DNA from: Simplicispira metamorpha
Lineage (GTDB): Bacteria; Pseudomonadota; Gammaproteobacteria; Burkholderiales; Burkholderiaceae_C
Direction: 5' to 3'
Length of the DNA stretch: 64,000 nt
NCBI RefSeq assembly: GCF_004341365.1
Contig: NZ_SLXH01000017.1
Coordinates: forward strand, 26,820 to 90,819
Below the pieces are notes generated by a model. The model saw nothing but the letters and a program-made list of their open reading frames with translations, had not been told where the DNA came from and did no database searches. Position 1 is the first letter of the stretch; every line of letters begins with the position of its first letter. Below are positions 39,937-49,226 of this stretch, in pieces. A program made the translations under genes and the position numbers.

Positions 39937-40809
39937 ATGCCAGCCTCACGCCGCCTCAAAATCGGGCTTTCTGCCTGCTTCTCGCACGCTGATCCGTCGC
40001 GTTCCCTGTTCACGGGCAAAACCTTGCAGTACATCGAGCAATCGGTGGCCCACTGGATCATGTCCGCCGGTGCCATGGTGGTGATGGTGCCTTGCCCCAC
40101 GGGCGAGACAGCGCGCGGCGATGTCACGCTGGCGCACTACGCTGACTGGCTCGATGGCGTGGTCATGCACGGCGGCGCCGATGTCTGGCCCGGCAGTTAT
40201 GGCGAGGCGCCTTTGCGCCAGGCGTGGGAGGGCGACCGCGTGCGTGACCTCTACGACCTGGCCGTGGTCGAGGCGTTTGCCCAGGCGGGCAAGCCCATTT
40301 TTGGCATCTGCCGGGGTCTGCAACTGATCAACGTGGCCTTTGGCGGCACGCTCTACCAGGACATCGAAACCCAACGCCCCGGCGCCTTGCAGCACCGCAA
40401 CGCCAGCACCTACGACCAGAACTTCCACCAGGTGGAGTTTGTGCCCGGCTCGCGCCTGGCGCAGCTGTACCCAGGCCAGCGGCGCGTGCGCGTCAACAGC
40501 ATCCACCACCAGGGCATCAAACGCCTGGCGCCGGACTTTGAGATCGAGGCCTACAGCCACCCCGATGTGGTGCCCGAGGCCATTCGCCGCCGTCCGGGCC
40601 CCGGGCGCGGCTACATCGCCGCCACCCAGTGGCACCCCGAGTTCCACCGCCAGGGCCACAACGCGTTGGATGACACCGCCATCCTGCACGACTTTCTGGC
40701 CGCTTGCAGTGCCACCCGCGTACAACCGCCGCAACCGGGCCACAGCCCCTTGCATATCCGTGACCGTGCCGCGCGCCTGCTGCGCCAGGCACTGCTGCGC
40801 CGGCACTGA
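39937..40809 (+). CDS. Gamma-glutamyl-gamma-aminobutyrate hydrolase family protein (class I GATase)
   Basis: This 290-residue protein of the peptidase C26/PuuD-like group hydrolyses gamma-glutamyl amides. The nucleophile elbow is FGICRGLQLINVAFGG (Cys), with the triad His in TQWHPEFHRQGHN. HGGADVWPGSYGE is the usual start of the substrate pocket. I chose ATG 39937 (MPASRRLKIGLSACFSHADP) since similarity starts there. No putrescine-degradation genes are nearby, so the true substrate is uncertain. Confidence 0.85.
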   Translation: MPASRRLKIGLSACFSHADPSRSLFTGKTLQYIEQSVAHWIMSAGAMVVMVPCPTGETARGDVTLAHYADWLDGVVMHGGADVWPGSYGEAPLRQAWEGDRVRDLYDLAVVEAFAQAGKPIFGICRGLQLINVAFGGTLYQDIETQRPGALQHRNASTYDQNFHQVEFVPGSRLAQLYPGQRRVRVNSIHHQGIKRLAPDFEIEAYSHPDVVPEAIRRRPGPGRGYIAATQWHPEFHRQGHNALDDTAILHDFLAACSATRVQPPQPGHSPLHIRDRAARLLRQALLRRH

Positions 40810-40875
40810 AGCCGGTGCGCAACAACACCGGCATTTGTACCCACCAGCCAAACCACCGCACCCAGGAGAGCCCAC

Positions 40876-41343
40876 ATGTACCAGCGTATTCTTGTTCCTG
40901 TTGACGGCAGCGCCACCGCCTTGCAAGGTTTGCAGCAAGCCATTGCGCTGGCGCGTTTGAGCGGTGGCCAGTTGCGCTTGCTGCACGTGACCGATGAGCT
41001 CTCGGCGGCGCTGGCTCTGGGCTCCTACGCGCCGGTGGCGACGGACATTTTTGCCGTGCTGCACGAGGCGGGCCAGGAGCTGCTCAACCAGGCCCGGGCG
41101 CAGGCCATCGACCAAGGCATTGCTGCCGACGTGGTGCTGGATGAAGCCCCGGGTCGGCGTCTGGCCGATGCCGTGCTGGAGCAGGTTCGCAGCTGGCCTG
41201 CCGATCTCATCGTGCTGGGTACCCACGGTCGCCGTGGTGTGAGCCGCCTGCTGCTGGGCAGCGATGCCGAGCAGGTTCTGCGCGTGGCCCCGGTGCCCGT
41301 GCTGCTGGTACGCAGCGCAGATGAGCCCGCGCCGCAAGCGTGA
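40876..41343 (+). CDS. Universal stress protein UspA family
   Basis: This 155-residue cytoplasmic protein has the Usp nucleotide-binding fold: MYQRILVPVDGSATALQGLQ at the N-terminus and the ATP-binding loop LGTHGRRGVSRLLLGSDAEQ with VPVLLVRS at the end. CAGGAG lies upstream. It heads a run with two phosphoribosyltransferase genes 42 and 21 bases apart, probably one transcript. Confidence 0.93.
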   Translation: MYQRILVPVDGSATALQGLQQAIALARLSGGQLRLLHVTDELSAALALGSYAPVATDIFAVLHEAGQELLNQARAQAIDQGIAADVVLDEAPGRRLADAVLEQVRSWPADLIVLGTHGRRGVSRLLLGSDAEQVLRVAPVPVLLVRSADEPAPQA

Positions 41344-41385
41344 CGCCTGCCCACCGCCCCCTGCGCCAGACTGGAGAGCCTCACC

Positions 41386-41976
41386 ATGACCGCACCCCCA
41401 GGCGTTCGCACCTGTCTCTACGATACCCCCCAACTGGGCGCAGTCATGGACACCATGGCGCGCCAACTGGCCAGTGGCCTGGCAGGCAGCTGTACCCCAG
41501 TGGCCGTGATTGGGGTGCTGCGCCGTGGCGCACCGCTGGCCGATCGGCTGACTGCGCTGATGGTGCAGCGCCATGGCCTGGCCATACCGCTGCGCCTGGA
41601 CCTTTCGGTCAAGCGCTATGCCGATGATTTGACCCTGTTGTACCCGGAAACCCGGCTGACCGAAGAGCCCCGGCACGCCGACTTGGCATTGGCAGGCCAC
41701 ACCTTGCTGGTGGTGGACGATGTGCTCTACACCGGGCACTCCCTGCTGCGCGTGGTCGAGTACCTGGCCCGCTGGCAGCCCGCACAGATTCGCTGTGCCG
41801 TTCTGGTGGATCGGGGCGTGGCCCGATTGCCTGTGCATGCCGATGTGCTGGGCGTGCGCCTCGACGTGGCGCCGTCCGACATCATCGAGTGCAACGTGCC
41901 ACCCTACGAGCCCACGTTCAAGGTGGATGTGCTCCAGCCGCACGCGCTGCGCGATGGAGCGCCCGCTCCCCCTTGA
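41386..41976 (+). CDS. PyrR-like phosphoribosyltransferase
   Basis: This 196-residue type I phosphoribosyltransferase has the PRPP loop LLVVDDVLYTGHSLLRVVEY. The N-terminal half shows a subunit-like GVLRRGAPLADRLTALM loop and SVKRYADDLTLLYPETRL. It looks most like PyrR (uracil phosphoribosyltransferase or pyr regulator), but no pyrimidine genes are adjacent, so a regulatory role is doubtful. It lies between a universal stress protein and a second phosphoribosyltransferase gene. Confidence 0.8.
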   Translation: MTAPPGVRTCLYDTPQLGAVMDTMARQLASGLAGSCTPVAVIGVLRRGAPLADRLTALMVQRHGLAIPLRLDLSVKRYADDLTLLYPETRLTEEPRHADLALAGHTLLVVDDVLYTGHSLLRVVEYLARWQPAQIRCAVLVDRGVARLPVHADVLGVRLDVAPSDIIECNVPPYEPTFKVDVLQPHALRDGAPAPP

Positions 41977-41997
41977 CCCCTCTTGCAAAGGTTCGCC

Positions 41998-42618
41998 ATG
42001 TTCCGTGACCGAGAAGAAGCCGCCCAGCGCCTGTGCCAGCGGCTCAGTGCTTTTCAGGGCCGCAACCCGCTGGTGCTGGCCATTCCGCGCGGCGGCGTGC
42101 CCATGGGAAAACTGCTGGCCGACCAGTTGGGCGGCGAGTTTGACGTGGTGCTGGCGCGCAAGCTGCGTGCGCCCTTGCAGCCCGAGCTGGCCGTCGGCGC
42201 CGTCGATGAAAGCGGCTGGACTTACATCGACCCCAGTGCCGCCTCGCAGGGCGCCGATGCCGACTACCTGGCCGCTGAAACCCGCACCCAGATGCGCACC
42301 ATCCACACCCGGCGCAGCCAGTACACGCGCCTGCGTGCGCCCATCAGCCCTGCGGGGCGCACCACCATCGTGGTGGATGACGGCCTGGCCACAGGCGCCA
42401 CCATGGTGGCCGCGTTGCACGCGGTGCGTTCGCACCGGCCGCTGTGGCTGGTGTGCGCCGTGCCGGTGGCCGCCCACGCGGCCCTGCGCAAAGTCCAGTT
42501 GCTGGCCGACGAAGTGGTGTGCCTGGAGACGCCCGAGCCCTTTCGGTCGGTGGGCCAGTGCTACAGCTACTTTGGCCCGGTCGATGACGACGAGGTGGCC
42601 GCCTTGCTGGGCACCTGA
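41998..42618 (+). CDS. Phosphoribosyltransferase family protein
   Basis: This 206-residue protein has a PRPP-binding motif TIVVDDGLATGATMVAALHA and the N-terminal LVLAIPRGGVPMGKLLADQL. The latter is typical of the stand-alone phosphoribosyltransferase domain often found next to, or fused with, dienelactone hydrolase-like or erythromycin-esterase-like proteins. The substrate base is unknown. I chose ATG 41998 with AAAGG upstream over an in-frame TTG 15 bases earlier. Confidence 0.82.
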   Translation: MFRDREEAAQRLCQRLSAFQGRNPLVLAIPRGGVPMGKLLADQLGGEFDVVLARKLRAPLQPELAVGAVDESGWTYIDPSAASQGADADYLAAETRTQMRTIHTRRSQYTRLRAPISPAGRTTIVVDDGLATGATMVAALHAVRSHRPLWLVCAVPVAAHAALRKVQLLADEVVCLETPEPFRSVGQCYSYFGPVDDDEVAALLGT

Positions 42619-42640
42619 GGGGCGGGCTGGCGCCGCCCCT
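42618..42640. terminator. Hairpin after the usp-phosphoribosyltransferase genes
   Basis: GGGGCGG pairs with CCGCCCC around a seven-base loop right after the stop codon and 27 bases before the convergent slyD stop. No U-tract follows on the plus strand. Confidence 0.5.
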
Positions 42641-42666
42641 GTGCCGTTGCCCAGCGATTCACCCGT

Positions 42667-43137
42667 TCAATGCTGGTGGCCGTGGGCGCCATGCACATGG
42701 CGGTGGGCAATTTCTTCGGCGCTGGCCGCGCGCACGTCGGTCACCTTGCAGCTGAACTTCAGTGCCTGCCCGGCCAGCGGGTGGTTGCCGTCCAGATGCA
42801 CCTCGGGGCCCTTGATCTTGACCACATTGAACACCTGCGGCTGGCCATCCGGGCCCAGACCTTGCAGTTGCCCGCCCACCTTCACGCCGGGCGGAAACTC
42901 GGCCTTGGGGATGGTGCGCACCAGCGATTCATCGCGCTCACCAAAGGCATCGGCAGCGGGCAGCTCCAGCGTGGTGGCAAAGCCCACGGCCTGGCCGTCC
43001 AGCGCTGCCTCGACCTTGGGGAAGATGTTGTCGTAGCCACCGTGCAAATAGGCCAGGCTGCCCGCGTCCAGCGGCTTGCCTGCCAGGCTGGTAACGGTGT
43101 AGCTCAGCGTGACGGCGGTATCGGCGGTGATGTTCAT
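42667..43137 (-). CDS. slyD: FKBP-type peptidyl-prolyl isomerase SlyD
   Basis: This cytoplasmic prolyl isomerase and chaperone is 156 residues long from the ATG at 43137. FKBP half-domains flank an insert-in-flap (ADAFGERDESLVRTIPKAEF). GSLAYLHGGYDNIFPKVEAA and VHLDGNHPLAGQALKFSCKV are conserved. The C-terminus HRHVHGAHGHQH is a short metal-binding histidine tail, as in SlyD proteins that assist nickel-enzyme maturation. That could serve the urease of this window. Confidence 0.93.
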   Translation of the reverse strand: MNITADTAVTLSYTVTSLAGKPLDAGSLAYLHGGYDNIFPKVEAALDGQAVGFATTLELPAADAFGERDESLVRTIPKAEFPPGVKVGGQLQGLGPDGQPQVFNVVKIKGPEVHLDGNHPLAGQALKFSCKVTDVRAASAEEIAHRHVHGAHGHQH

Positions 43138-43172
43138 GCGGTGCTTTCTCTTGCGTAGAGGGGGGTGGGGCT

Positions 43173-43236
43173 GATAAAAATCATAGCTGCTTGCGCTTGC
43201 TCTGTAAGCGTTTGCGGCTGATTTGGCATGAATTTT
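43173..43236 (-). repeat. Dispersed repeat copy H
   Basis: CATAGCTGCTTGCGCTTG and GTAAGCGTTTGCGGC are its arms, lying between the pirin gene and slyD with A/T-rich ends. Confidence 0.75.
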
Positions 43237-44284
43237 ACGCCGTGGTGTCGGGCGGCAATACTTCGTGATCCTGGCCGGGGTAGCGGGCAAAGCGGCGCGC
43301 CTGTGGGCCGTGTACCGGGTCGCTGGCAGGCCAGGGCCAGCCGCCAAACTGTGTGCTGCGGTAGTCTTGCATGGCCTGCATGATTTCCTGCTGCGTGTTC
43401 ATCACGAATGGGCCGTACTGCGCCACCGGCTCGGCAATCGGGCGGCCTTGCAGCACCAGGCATTCGACGGCTTGGGTGCCGGTGTTGGTCAGCAGCCAGT
43501 CTTGGCGGGCATCCACCTCCAGCGCCGCGTGACCGGGCACGTCGTGCAGTCCCAGGCGCAGGCCGTCGCCGACAAAGTAATACAGCATGCGCCGCGTGCC
43601 CGCCTGGGCAGCGGGCAGCGTCCAGGTGGCGCCGGGCGCCAGGTGCAGCGTCCAGATGGCCACATCGGCATCGGGCTGCGCAGCCCACGACTCGGGCGGC
43701 GGCGCCAGCGGGGCCGCCGTGCCCGGCAGGGCGCCCGCCACCACGGTGACGGTGGTGGTGCGGCCCTGGTCGTCGTGGTGGATGAGGCGCGGAATGCGCT
43801 CGTTCCAGAACATGGTGAAGTGCGGCGTGGCCATCTTGTTGCGCGCAGGCAGGTTCAGCCAGACCTGGAACAGCTCCAGCGGATTGGGCGCGCTGGCATC
43901 GAGCAGCGGGAACATCTCGGAATGCTGCAAGCCTTTGCCCGCCGTGATCCATTGCACATCACCGCCACCAAAGCGCGCTGCCGCGCCCAGCGAGTCAGAG
44001 TGATCGATCAGGCCCTGGCGCACCAGTGTCACGGTTTCAAAGCCCCGGTGCGGGTGCACCGGAAAACCCGGCACCGCCTGGCCGTGGTACATGCTCCAGC
44101 CGTCCTGGCGGCTGAAATCGCTGCCCATCTGGCGGCCTGCCAGCAGCGGCGCGGCAGGCCCGAAGGCCCCATTGCCCGCCGGGTAGGCGTCGTCGTGGTG
44201 GGCGCAGAACAAAAACGGGTCCAGCGTGGGCCACAGCGGGCCCAGCGGCTGGGTGGTGAGGATGGCGGTGGCGGCAGCGGTCAT
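43235..44284 (-). CDS. Pirin family protein
   Basis: This bicupin protein of the pirin family includes quercetin 2,3-dioxygenase YhhW. ATG 44284 gives 349 residues beginning MTAAATAILTTQPLGPLWPT. The metal site is formed by HPHRGFETVTLVRQG and a HSEMFPLLD segment, which hold the usual His and Glu ligands. The C-terminal pirin domain includes QTG-free loops and ends with a polar tail. It follows metE on the same strand, 121 bases apart. Function in this organism is unknown. Confidence 0.85.
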   Translation of the reverse strand: MTAAATAILTTQPLGPLWPTLDPFLFCAHHDDAYPAGNGAFGPAAPLLAGRQMGSDFSRQDGWSMYHGQAVPGFPVHPHRGFETVTLVRQGLIDHSDSLGAAARFGGGDVQWITAGKGLQHSEMFPLLDASAPNPLELFQVWLNLPARNKMATPHFTMFWNERIPRLIHHDDQGRTTTVTVVAGALPGTAAPLAPPPESWAAQPDADVAIWTLHLAPGATWTLPAAQAGTRRMLYYFVGDGLRLGLHDVPGHAALEVDARQDWLLTNTGTQAVECLVLQGRPIAEPVAQYGPFVMNTQQEIMQAMQDYRSTQFGGWPWPASDPVHGPQARRFARYPGQDHEVLPPDTTA

Positions 44285-44405
44285 GGCAAAGCTCCTGTGG
44301 TCGGAATGCAGCATTCCAGTGTCACATGAGATACGACCGCTGCGCAGCCAGACAAGGTGCCGCTGCCAGGATAGTGTGTTGCGCGCCTGGGGCTGGGCGG
44401 GTGCC

Positions 44406-46700
44406 TCAGGCGGTGCAGGCGCGCAGGGTCTTGGCGGCAGCAACCATGTTGGCCAGCGCGGGAATCACTTCAGACCACTGGCGCGTCTTGAGGCCGCAGT
44501 CCGGGTTCACCCACAGGCGCTCGGCAGGGATGCGCTCAGCAGCCTTCTGCATGAGCTGCACGATGTGCTCCTGCGTCGGGATGTTGGGCGAATGGATGTC
44601 GTACACGCCGGGGCCGATCTCGTTGGGGTACTGGAAGTGCTCGAAAGCATCCAGCAGCTCCATGTCCGAGCGTGAGGTTTCGATGGTGATCACGTCGGCA
44701 TCCATGTCGGCAATCGAGGCGATGATGTCGTTGAACTCCGAGTAGCACATGTGGGTGTGGATCTGGGTTTCGTCGCGCACGCCGTTGGCGGTGATGCGGA
44801 ACGACTCCACGGCCCAGTCCAGGTACTCTTTCCACTGCGTTTTGCGCAGCGGCAGCCCTTCGCGCAGTGCGGCCTCATCGATCTGGATGATGCGCACGCC
44901 GGCTTTTTCCAGATCGAGAACTTCCTCGCGGATCGCCAGTGCCAGTTGTTTGCACGATGCCGAGCGCGGTTGGTCGTCGCGCACAAAGGACCAGTTCAGG
45001 ATCGTCACGGGGCCGGTGAGCATGCCCTTCATGGGCTTTCGGGTGAGCGACTGGGCGTAGGCGATCCATTCCACCGTCATGGCCTGGGGGCGGCTGATGT
45101 CACCAAACAAAATCGGTGGCTTGACGCAGCGTGAGCCGTAGGATTGGACCCAGCCAAACTGGCTGAACGCATAGCCTTCGAGCTGCTCGCCGAAGTATTC
45201 CACCATGTCGTTGCGCTCGGCCTCGCCGTGTACCAGCACATCCAGCCCCAGCGCTTCTTGCTCGCGCACGCTGCGCGCGATCTCCTGCCGCATCGCGGCC
45301 CGGTAGCCAGCCGGGTCGAGCCTGCCCGCCTTGAAGTCACTGCGCGCCTGGCGGATTTGCGCTGTCTGCGGGAAGGAGCCAATGCTCGTTGTGGGGTACG
45401 GTGGCAGCTTCAACCGCGCCGACTGCTTGGGCGCACGCTGGGCGTAGGGGCTTTCGCGCAGGCCCAGGTGGGCACTGATCCGGGCCACGGTCGTTTGCAC
45501 TGCGGGGTTGTTCACCCGCACAGACGTGCGGCGCGCAGCCAGGGCGGCCTGGTTGGCGGCCAGCGCATCCTGGACTGCGCTGCGGCCCTGGCGCAGTGCG
45601 GTGCCCAGCACCTTCAGCTCATCGAGCTTTTGCAGCGCGAACGCCAGCCAGGACTTGACCTCGCTGTCGAGCTGCTGCTCGCTGTCCAGATCGACCGGCA
45701 CATGCAACAGCGAACACGACGGCGCAATCCACAGGCGTTCACCCAGGCGCTGCGCCAACGGCTCGAGCCAGTCGAGCACGGCGGTCAGATCGGTTTTCCA
45801 GATGTTGCGGCCATTGACCACGCCCAGCGACAGTACCTTGTGCGTGGGCAGCAGGTTGAGCAGCGGCAGTACGCCTTCGCGGTCGTTGACGGCATCCACA
45901 TGCAGTCCCGCCACCGGCAGATGGGCTGCCAGATAGACGTTGTCCTGCAACTGGCCGAAGTAGGTGGCTACCAGCAGCTTGACCTTGGCGGCCTTGAGGT
46001 GGTGGTAAGCGGTGTTGAAGGCGTGTTGCCAGTCGGCGTCCAGCTCCGTCACCAGGATGGGCTCGTCGATTTGCACCCACTGCACGCCCTGCTGGGCCAG
46101 CGTGTCGAGCAACTGCGCATACACCGGCAGCAGGCGTTCCAGCAGTGCCAACTTGTCAGAAGCGTCCTTGGCCTTGCCGATGGCCAGGTAGGTGAGGGGG
46201 CCCAGCACCACAGGTTTGGCCTGGACGCCCTGGGCTGCAGCTTCCGCCAGTTGCGCCAGCAGGCGCGAGGCGTCGAGGGTGAACGTGGTGGCTGCGCTGA
46301 ACTCGGGGACGATGTAGTGGTAGTTGGTATCAAACCACTTGGTCATCTCGCCCGCAGCCACGCCGCCACAGCAGTCTGGAGTGCCGTCAGCGGCTGGGGC
46401 AGAGCGGCCCCGGGCCACGCGGAAGTAGTTGTCCAGCGCATCGCCCTGGAAGCCCTGCACCCGCTCGGGCAGGTTGCCCAGAGTAAAGCTCATGTCCAGC
46501 ACCTGGTCATAAAACGAGAAGTCGCCCACGGGTACCCAGTCCAGACCGCTCTGGTCTGCCCAGTGCTTCTGGCGCAGTTGCGCGCCCAGGTGCAGGAGGG
46601 TGTCGCGCGAAGACTGCCCTTTCCAATAGGACTCCAGCGCAAACTTGAGTTCGCGGCGGGCGCCGATGCGGGGAAAGCCAAGGCTGTGAATCGTTGTCAT
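44406..46700 (-). CDS. metE: Cobalamin-independent methionine synthase
   Basis: MetE transfers the methyl group of methyltetrahydropteroyltriglutamate to homocysteine. Start at 46700 gives [20 protein letters not shown] and 764 residues; a second ATG at 46712 adds four residues. Zinc ligands are seen in [10 protein letters not shown] (His, Cys) and [11 protein letters not shown] (Cys), and the substrate loop in [15 protein letters not shown]. It is divergent from metR, the classical arrangement in which MetR activates metE with homocysteine as coinducer. Confidence 0.97.
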   Translation of the reverse strand: MTTIHSLGFPRIGARRELKFALESYWKGQSSRDTLLHLGAQLRQKHWADQSGLDWVPVGDFSFYDQVLDMSFTLGNLPERVQGFQGDALDNYFRVARGRSAPAADGTPDCCGGVAAGEMTKWFDTNYHYIVPEFSAATTFTLDASRLLAQLAEAAAQGVQAKPVVLGPLTYLAIGKAKDASDKLALLERLLPVYAQLLDTLAQQGVQWVQIDEPILVTELDADWQHAFNTAYHHLKAAKVKLLVATYFGQLQDNVYLAAHLPVAGLHVDAVNDREGVLPLLNLLPTHKVLSLGVVNGRNIWKTDLTAVLDWLEPLAQRLGERLWIAPSCSLLHVPVDLDSEQQLDSEVKSWLAFALQKLDELKVLGTALRQGRSAVQDALAANQAALAARRTSVRVNNPAVQTTVARISAHLGLRESPYAQRAPKQSARLKLPPYPTTSIGSFPQTAQIRQARSDFKAGRLDPAGYRAAMRQEIARSVREQEALGLDVLVHGEAERNDMVEYFGEQLEGYAFSQFGWVQSYGSRCVKPPILFGDISRPQAMTVEWIAYAQSLTRKPMKGMLTGPVTILNWSFVRDDQPRSASCKQLALAIREEVLDLEKAGVRIIQIDEAALREGLPLRKTQWKEYLDWAVESFRITANGVRDETQIHTHMCYSEFNDIIASIADMDADVITIETSRSDMELLDAFEHFQYPNEIGPGVYDIHSPNIPTQEHIVQLMQKAAERIPAERLWVNPDCGLKTRQWSEVIPALANMVAAAKTLRACTA

Positions 46701-46743
46701 GTCGGTCTTCATCCAAGCGAAAAAAGGGCATCGTAGACCCCGT

Positions 46744-46781
46744 TATCGATGAAGTAAAATGGTCTTATCTCACGTATCGAT
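46744..46781. promoter_or_regulatory. Candidate MetR region in the metE-metR intergenic gap
   Basis: TATCGAT occurs twice, at 46744 and 46775, spaced 31 bases or about three helical turns, in the short A+T-rich gap between the divergent genes. The sequence does not match the enterobacterial TGAA-N5-TTCA site, so assignment is tentative. Confidence 0.3.
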
Positions 46782-46800
46782 TAGTTTTATTCATATATTT

Positions 46801-47691
46801 ATGTTGGAGCGTATCCATCTCGCCGTGGTGCAGGAGGTTGAGCGCCAGGGCTCGCTCACGGCGGCTGCCGACAAGCTCTGCGTCACCCAGTCGGCCCTGA
46901 GCCACAGCATGAAAAAGCTGGAGCAGCAGCTGGGCACCTCCATCTGGCTGCGCGAGGGCCGCAGCCTGCGCCTCACGCAGGCCGGGCAGTACCTGCTGGC
47001 GCTGGCGGGCCGCGTGCTGCCCCAGCTCAGCTTGGCCGAAGAGCGGCTGCGCCAGTTCGCCCAAGGCGAGCGTGGCACGCTGCGCATCGGCATGGAGTGC
47101 CACCCCTGCTACCAGTGGCTGCTGAAGGTGGTGTCTCCCTATCTGGCCGCGTGGCCCGACGTGGACGTGGATGTGAAGCAGAAATTCCAGTTCGGCGGCA
47201 TGGGCGCGTTGTACGGCTACGAGATTGACCTGTTGGTCACCCCCGACCCGGTATTCAAGCCGGGCCTGCACTTTGAGCCGGTGTTTGATTACGAGCAGGT
47301 GCTGGTGGTAGCGCGCGGCCACGCGCTGGCGGATGCGCCTTGCGTCAACCCCCGCCAGCTGGCGCAAGAGGTGCTCATCACCTACCCGGTGGCCACAGAC
47401 CGGCTGGACATCTACACCCAGTTTCTGCTGCCCGCAGGCGTACTGCCCAAGCGCCACAAAACCATTGAAACCACCGACATCATGTTGCAGATGGTGGCCA
47501 GTGGCCGGGGCGTGGCTGGACTGCCGCGCTGGCTGGTGCAGGAGTACGCCAGCAAGATGGACGTGGTGCCCGTGCGGCTGGGGCCGCATGGTATTGCCAA
47601 GCACATCTACCTGGGCGTGCGCGAGGGGGACACGGCCATCGACTACCTGCAAGCCTTCATCGCGCAGGCCCGCCAGCCGCTGCTGGCCTGA
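46801..47691 (+). CDS. metR: LysR-type regulator MetR
   Basis: This is a transcriptional activator of methionine synthesis genes. The ATG at 46801 gives 296 residues. The N-terminal winged helix-turn-helix (LERIHLAVVQEVERQGSLTA, then DKLCVTQSALSHSMKKLEQQ) is followed by a periplasmic-binding-like effector domain (GTLRIGMECHPCYQWLLKVV). Divergence from metE supports the assignment over other LysR proteins. Confidence 0.93.
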   Translation: MLERIHLAVVQEVERQGSLTAAADKLCVTQSALSHSMKKLEQQLGTSIWLREGRSLRLTQAGQYLLALAGRVLPQLSLAEERLRQFAQGERGTLRIGMECHPCYQWLLKVVSPYLAAWPDVDVDVKQKFQFGGMGALYGYEIDLLVTPDPVFKPGLHFEPVFDYEQVLVVARGHALADAPCVNPRQLAQEVLITYPVATDRLDIYTQFLLPAGVLPKRHKTIETTDIMLQMVASGRGVAGLPRWLVQEYASKMDVVPVRLGPHGIAKHIYLGVREGDTAIDYLQAFIAQARQPLLA

Positions 47692-47702
47692 CGCGGTGCC
47701 CT

Positions 47703-48179
47703 TCAGCGCCCCTGCTGGCCCTGCGCTTTCTGGAGCATCCCTTCAAAGGCCGGCCCGTAGGCCAGCCGCAGGTGCAGTTCGGTCATTCCCAGGATGCGGC
47801 CTAGCAACGACTGGCATGGCTGCGCCCCGAACGCCACGCCATGGGCGCTGGCGTGGGTTTGCAGCAGGCGGTGCAGGCGCATGGCCTCTTCGCGCTCTTG
47901 TGTGCCCAGGATGCGAACCGACATGCCCCGCCGGGGGCGCGCCGTCAGCAAGCCCTCGTGGTGCAGCAGCTTGAGGGTTTCGCGCACCGGCGTGCGGCTG
48001 ACGCCGTATTCGTGCATCAAGGCCGTTTCGCTGATGGGCTCTCCCGGCCTCAGTTCATGGGCCAGGATGCGCTCGCGCACACGGTCTGCCAGGGCCTCGT
48101 ACAGCGCGCGGGGCTGCAAGTTTGGCGCGGTGGTCGGTGCGCACGGTTCTGGCGCACAGCGGTAGAAAAAGTCGCTCAT
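47703..48179 (-). CDS. Short GntR-family regulator
   Basis: This GntR-type protein has 158 residues. The winged helix-turn-helix is complete (RERILAHELRPGEPISETAL, then YGVSRTPVRETLKLLHHEGL). The C-terminal effector part is only about 55 residues, whereas FCD-type GntR proteins have about 150. Either it is a natural short form or a truncated regulator; no frameshifted remainder is obvious downstream. Its start overlaps the stop of the prpB-like gene, so it is the last gene of the methylcitrate operon. Confidence 0.82.
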   Translation of the reverse strand: MSDFFYRCAPEPCAPTTAPNLQPRALYEALADRVRERILAHELRPGEPISETALMHEYGVSRTPVRETLKLLHHEGLLTARPRRGMSVRILGTQEREEAMRLHRLLQTHASAHGVAFGAQPCQSLLGRILGMTELHLRLAYGPAFEGMLQKAQGQQGR

Positions 48180-49057
48180 TGCGGTGCCCTGGTGCCTCCG
48201 GTGTAACGCTGCTCCAGCGCATCCCACTGGGGTTTGCCCACCAGGCGCTGGCGCTCGGCAAAGGGGGTGACCAGGCCGCTGTCCTCGCGCACTTCCTTGG
48301 TGTCGCGCAGCACGGTCAGGGCGTTTTGCATGCCCATCACCGCGCCCTGCAAGGCCGCGTTGGCGTAGAGCACGATGCCAAAGCCCAGCGCGCCCAGTTG
48401 GTCGGCGTTGAAGAGGGGCGTTTTGCCGCCAATCACCATGTTCATCAACTGCGGCTTGGCCAGCCGCTGGGGCAGGGCGCGCACCTCTTCGGCCTGGGTG
48501 ACGGCTTCGACGAACAGGATGTCGGCGCCCGCCTCGGCAAACTTTTGTGCGCGCTCCACGGCGGCCTCGAAGCCGTGGGTGGCGGCAGCGTCGGTGCGCG
48601 CCATGATGAGCAAATCGGGGTCGCGCCGCGCATCCACGGCGGCCTTGATCTTGTCCACGGCCTCTTCGGTGCTGATGACCTCTTTGCCGTTGAAATGCCC
48701 GCAGCGCTTGGGCGCCACCTGGTCTTCGAGCTGGATGCAGTCGGCCCCGGCGCGCTCCAGCGTGCGCACGGTGTGGACCACGTTGAGCGCGTTGCCAAAG
48801 CCGGTGTCGGCATCGACGATGAGCGGCACCTGCACGGCGTCGCGGATGCGGGCGGTGTGCTCGGCGATCTCGTGCAGGCCCATGAAACCCTGGTCGGGCA
48901 TGCCAAACCACATGTTCGTCACACCCGCGCCGGTGACGTAAATGGCCTGAAAGCCCAGGTCGGCAATGACGGTGGCCGACAGCGCGTTGAATGCGCCCGG
49001 AACGATCAGGCCGCTGCGGGCCTCGACAAGTTGCTTGAGTTGTTTGCGTGTGGACAT
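48176..49057 (-). CDS. Isocitrate lyase/PEP mutase family protein, probable 2-methylisocitrate lyase
   Basis: This 293-residue TIM-barrel enzyme of the ICL/PEPM family has the metal-binding DADTGFGNALNVVHTVRTLE and catalytic loop KRCGHFNGKEV with the essential Cys. In this operon the expected activity is cleavage of 2-methylisocitrate to succinate and pyruvate (PrpB). However, the N-terminus (KQLKQLVEARSGLIVPGAFN) is more like carboxyphosphonoenolpyruvate-mutase-type paralogues than canonical PrpB, so another 2-hydroxy or oxo-acid lyase activity is possible. ATG 49057 chosen. Confidence 0.8.
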   Translation of the reverse strand: MSTRKQLKQLVEARSGLIVPGAFNALSATVIADLGFQAIYVTGAGVTNMWFGMPDQGFMGLHEIAEHTARIRDAVQVPLIVDADTGFGNALNVVHTVRTLERAGADCIQLEDQVAPKRCGHFNGKEVISTEEAVDKIKAAVDARRDPDLLIMARTDAAATHGFEAAVERAQKFAEAGADILFVEAVTQAEEVRALPQRLAKPQLMNMVIGGKTPLFNADQLGALGFGIVLYANAALQGAVMGMQNALTVLRDTKEVREDSGLVTPFAERQRLVGKPQWDALEQRYTGGTRAPQ

Positions 49058-49123
49058 TGCTTTTTTCTCCATCGCCCCACAGGCCAGCGCCGTGCAGCCA
49101 GCACCCGTGCCGGTAGGATTTAT

Positions 49124-49176
49124 ATAAAAAGAGCCGCCAGCGCCCGCTGGGCAAGCGCTAGCAGCTATGAAAACAG
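49124..49176 (+). repeat. Dispersed repeat copy I
   Basis: GAGCCGCCAGCGCCCGC and GCAAGCGCTAGCAGCTATG form the arms, in the 169-base gap between the prpB-like gene and prpF. Confidence 0.75.
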
Positions 49177-49226
49177 GAGTGCTTGCCATGGCCCCCGAGG
49201 CGACCGCTCCTGCCAAAAAACTGGGG

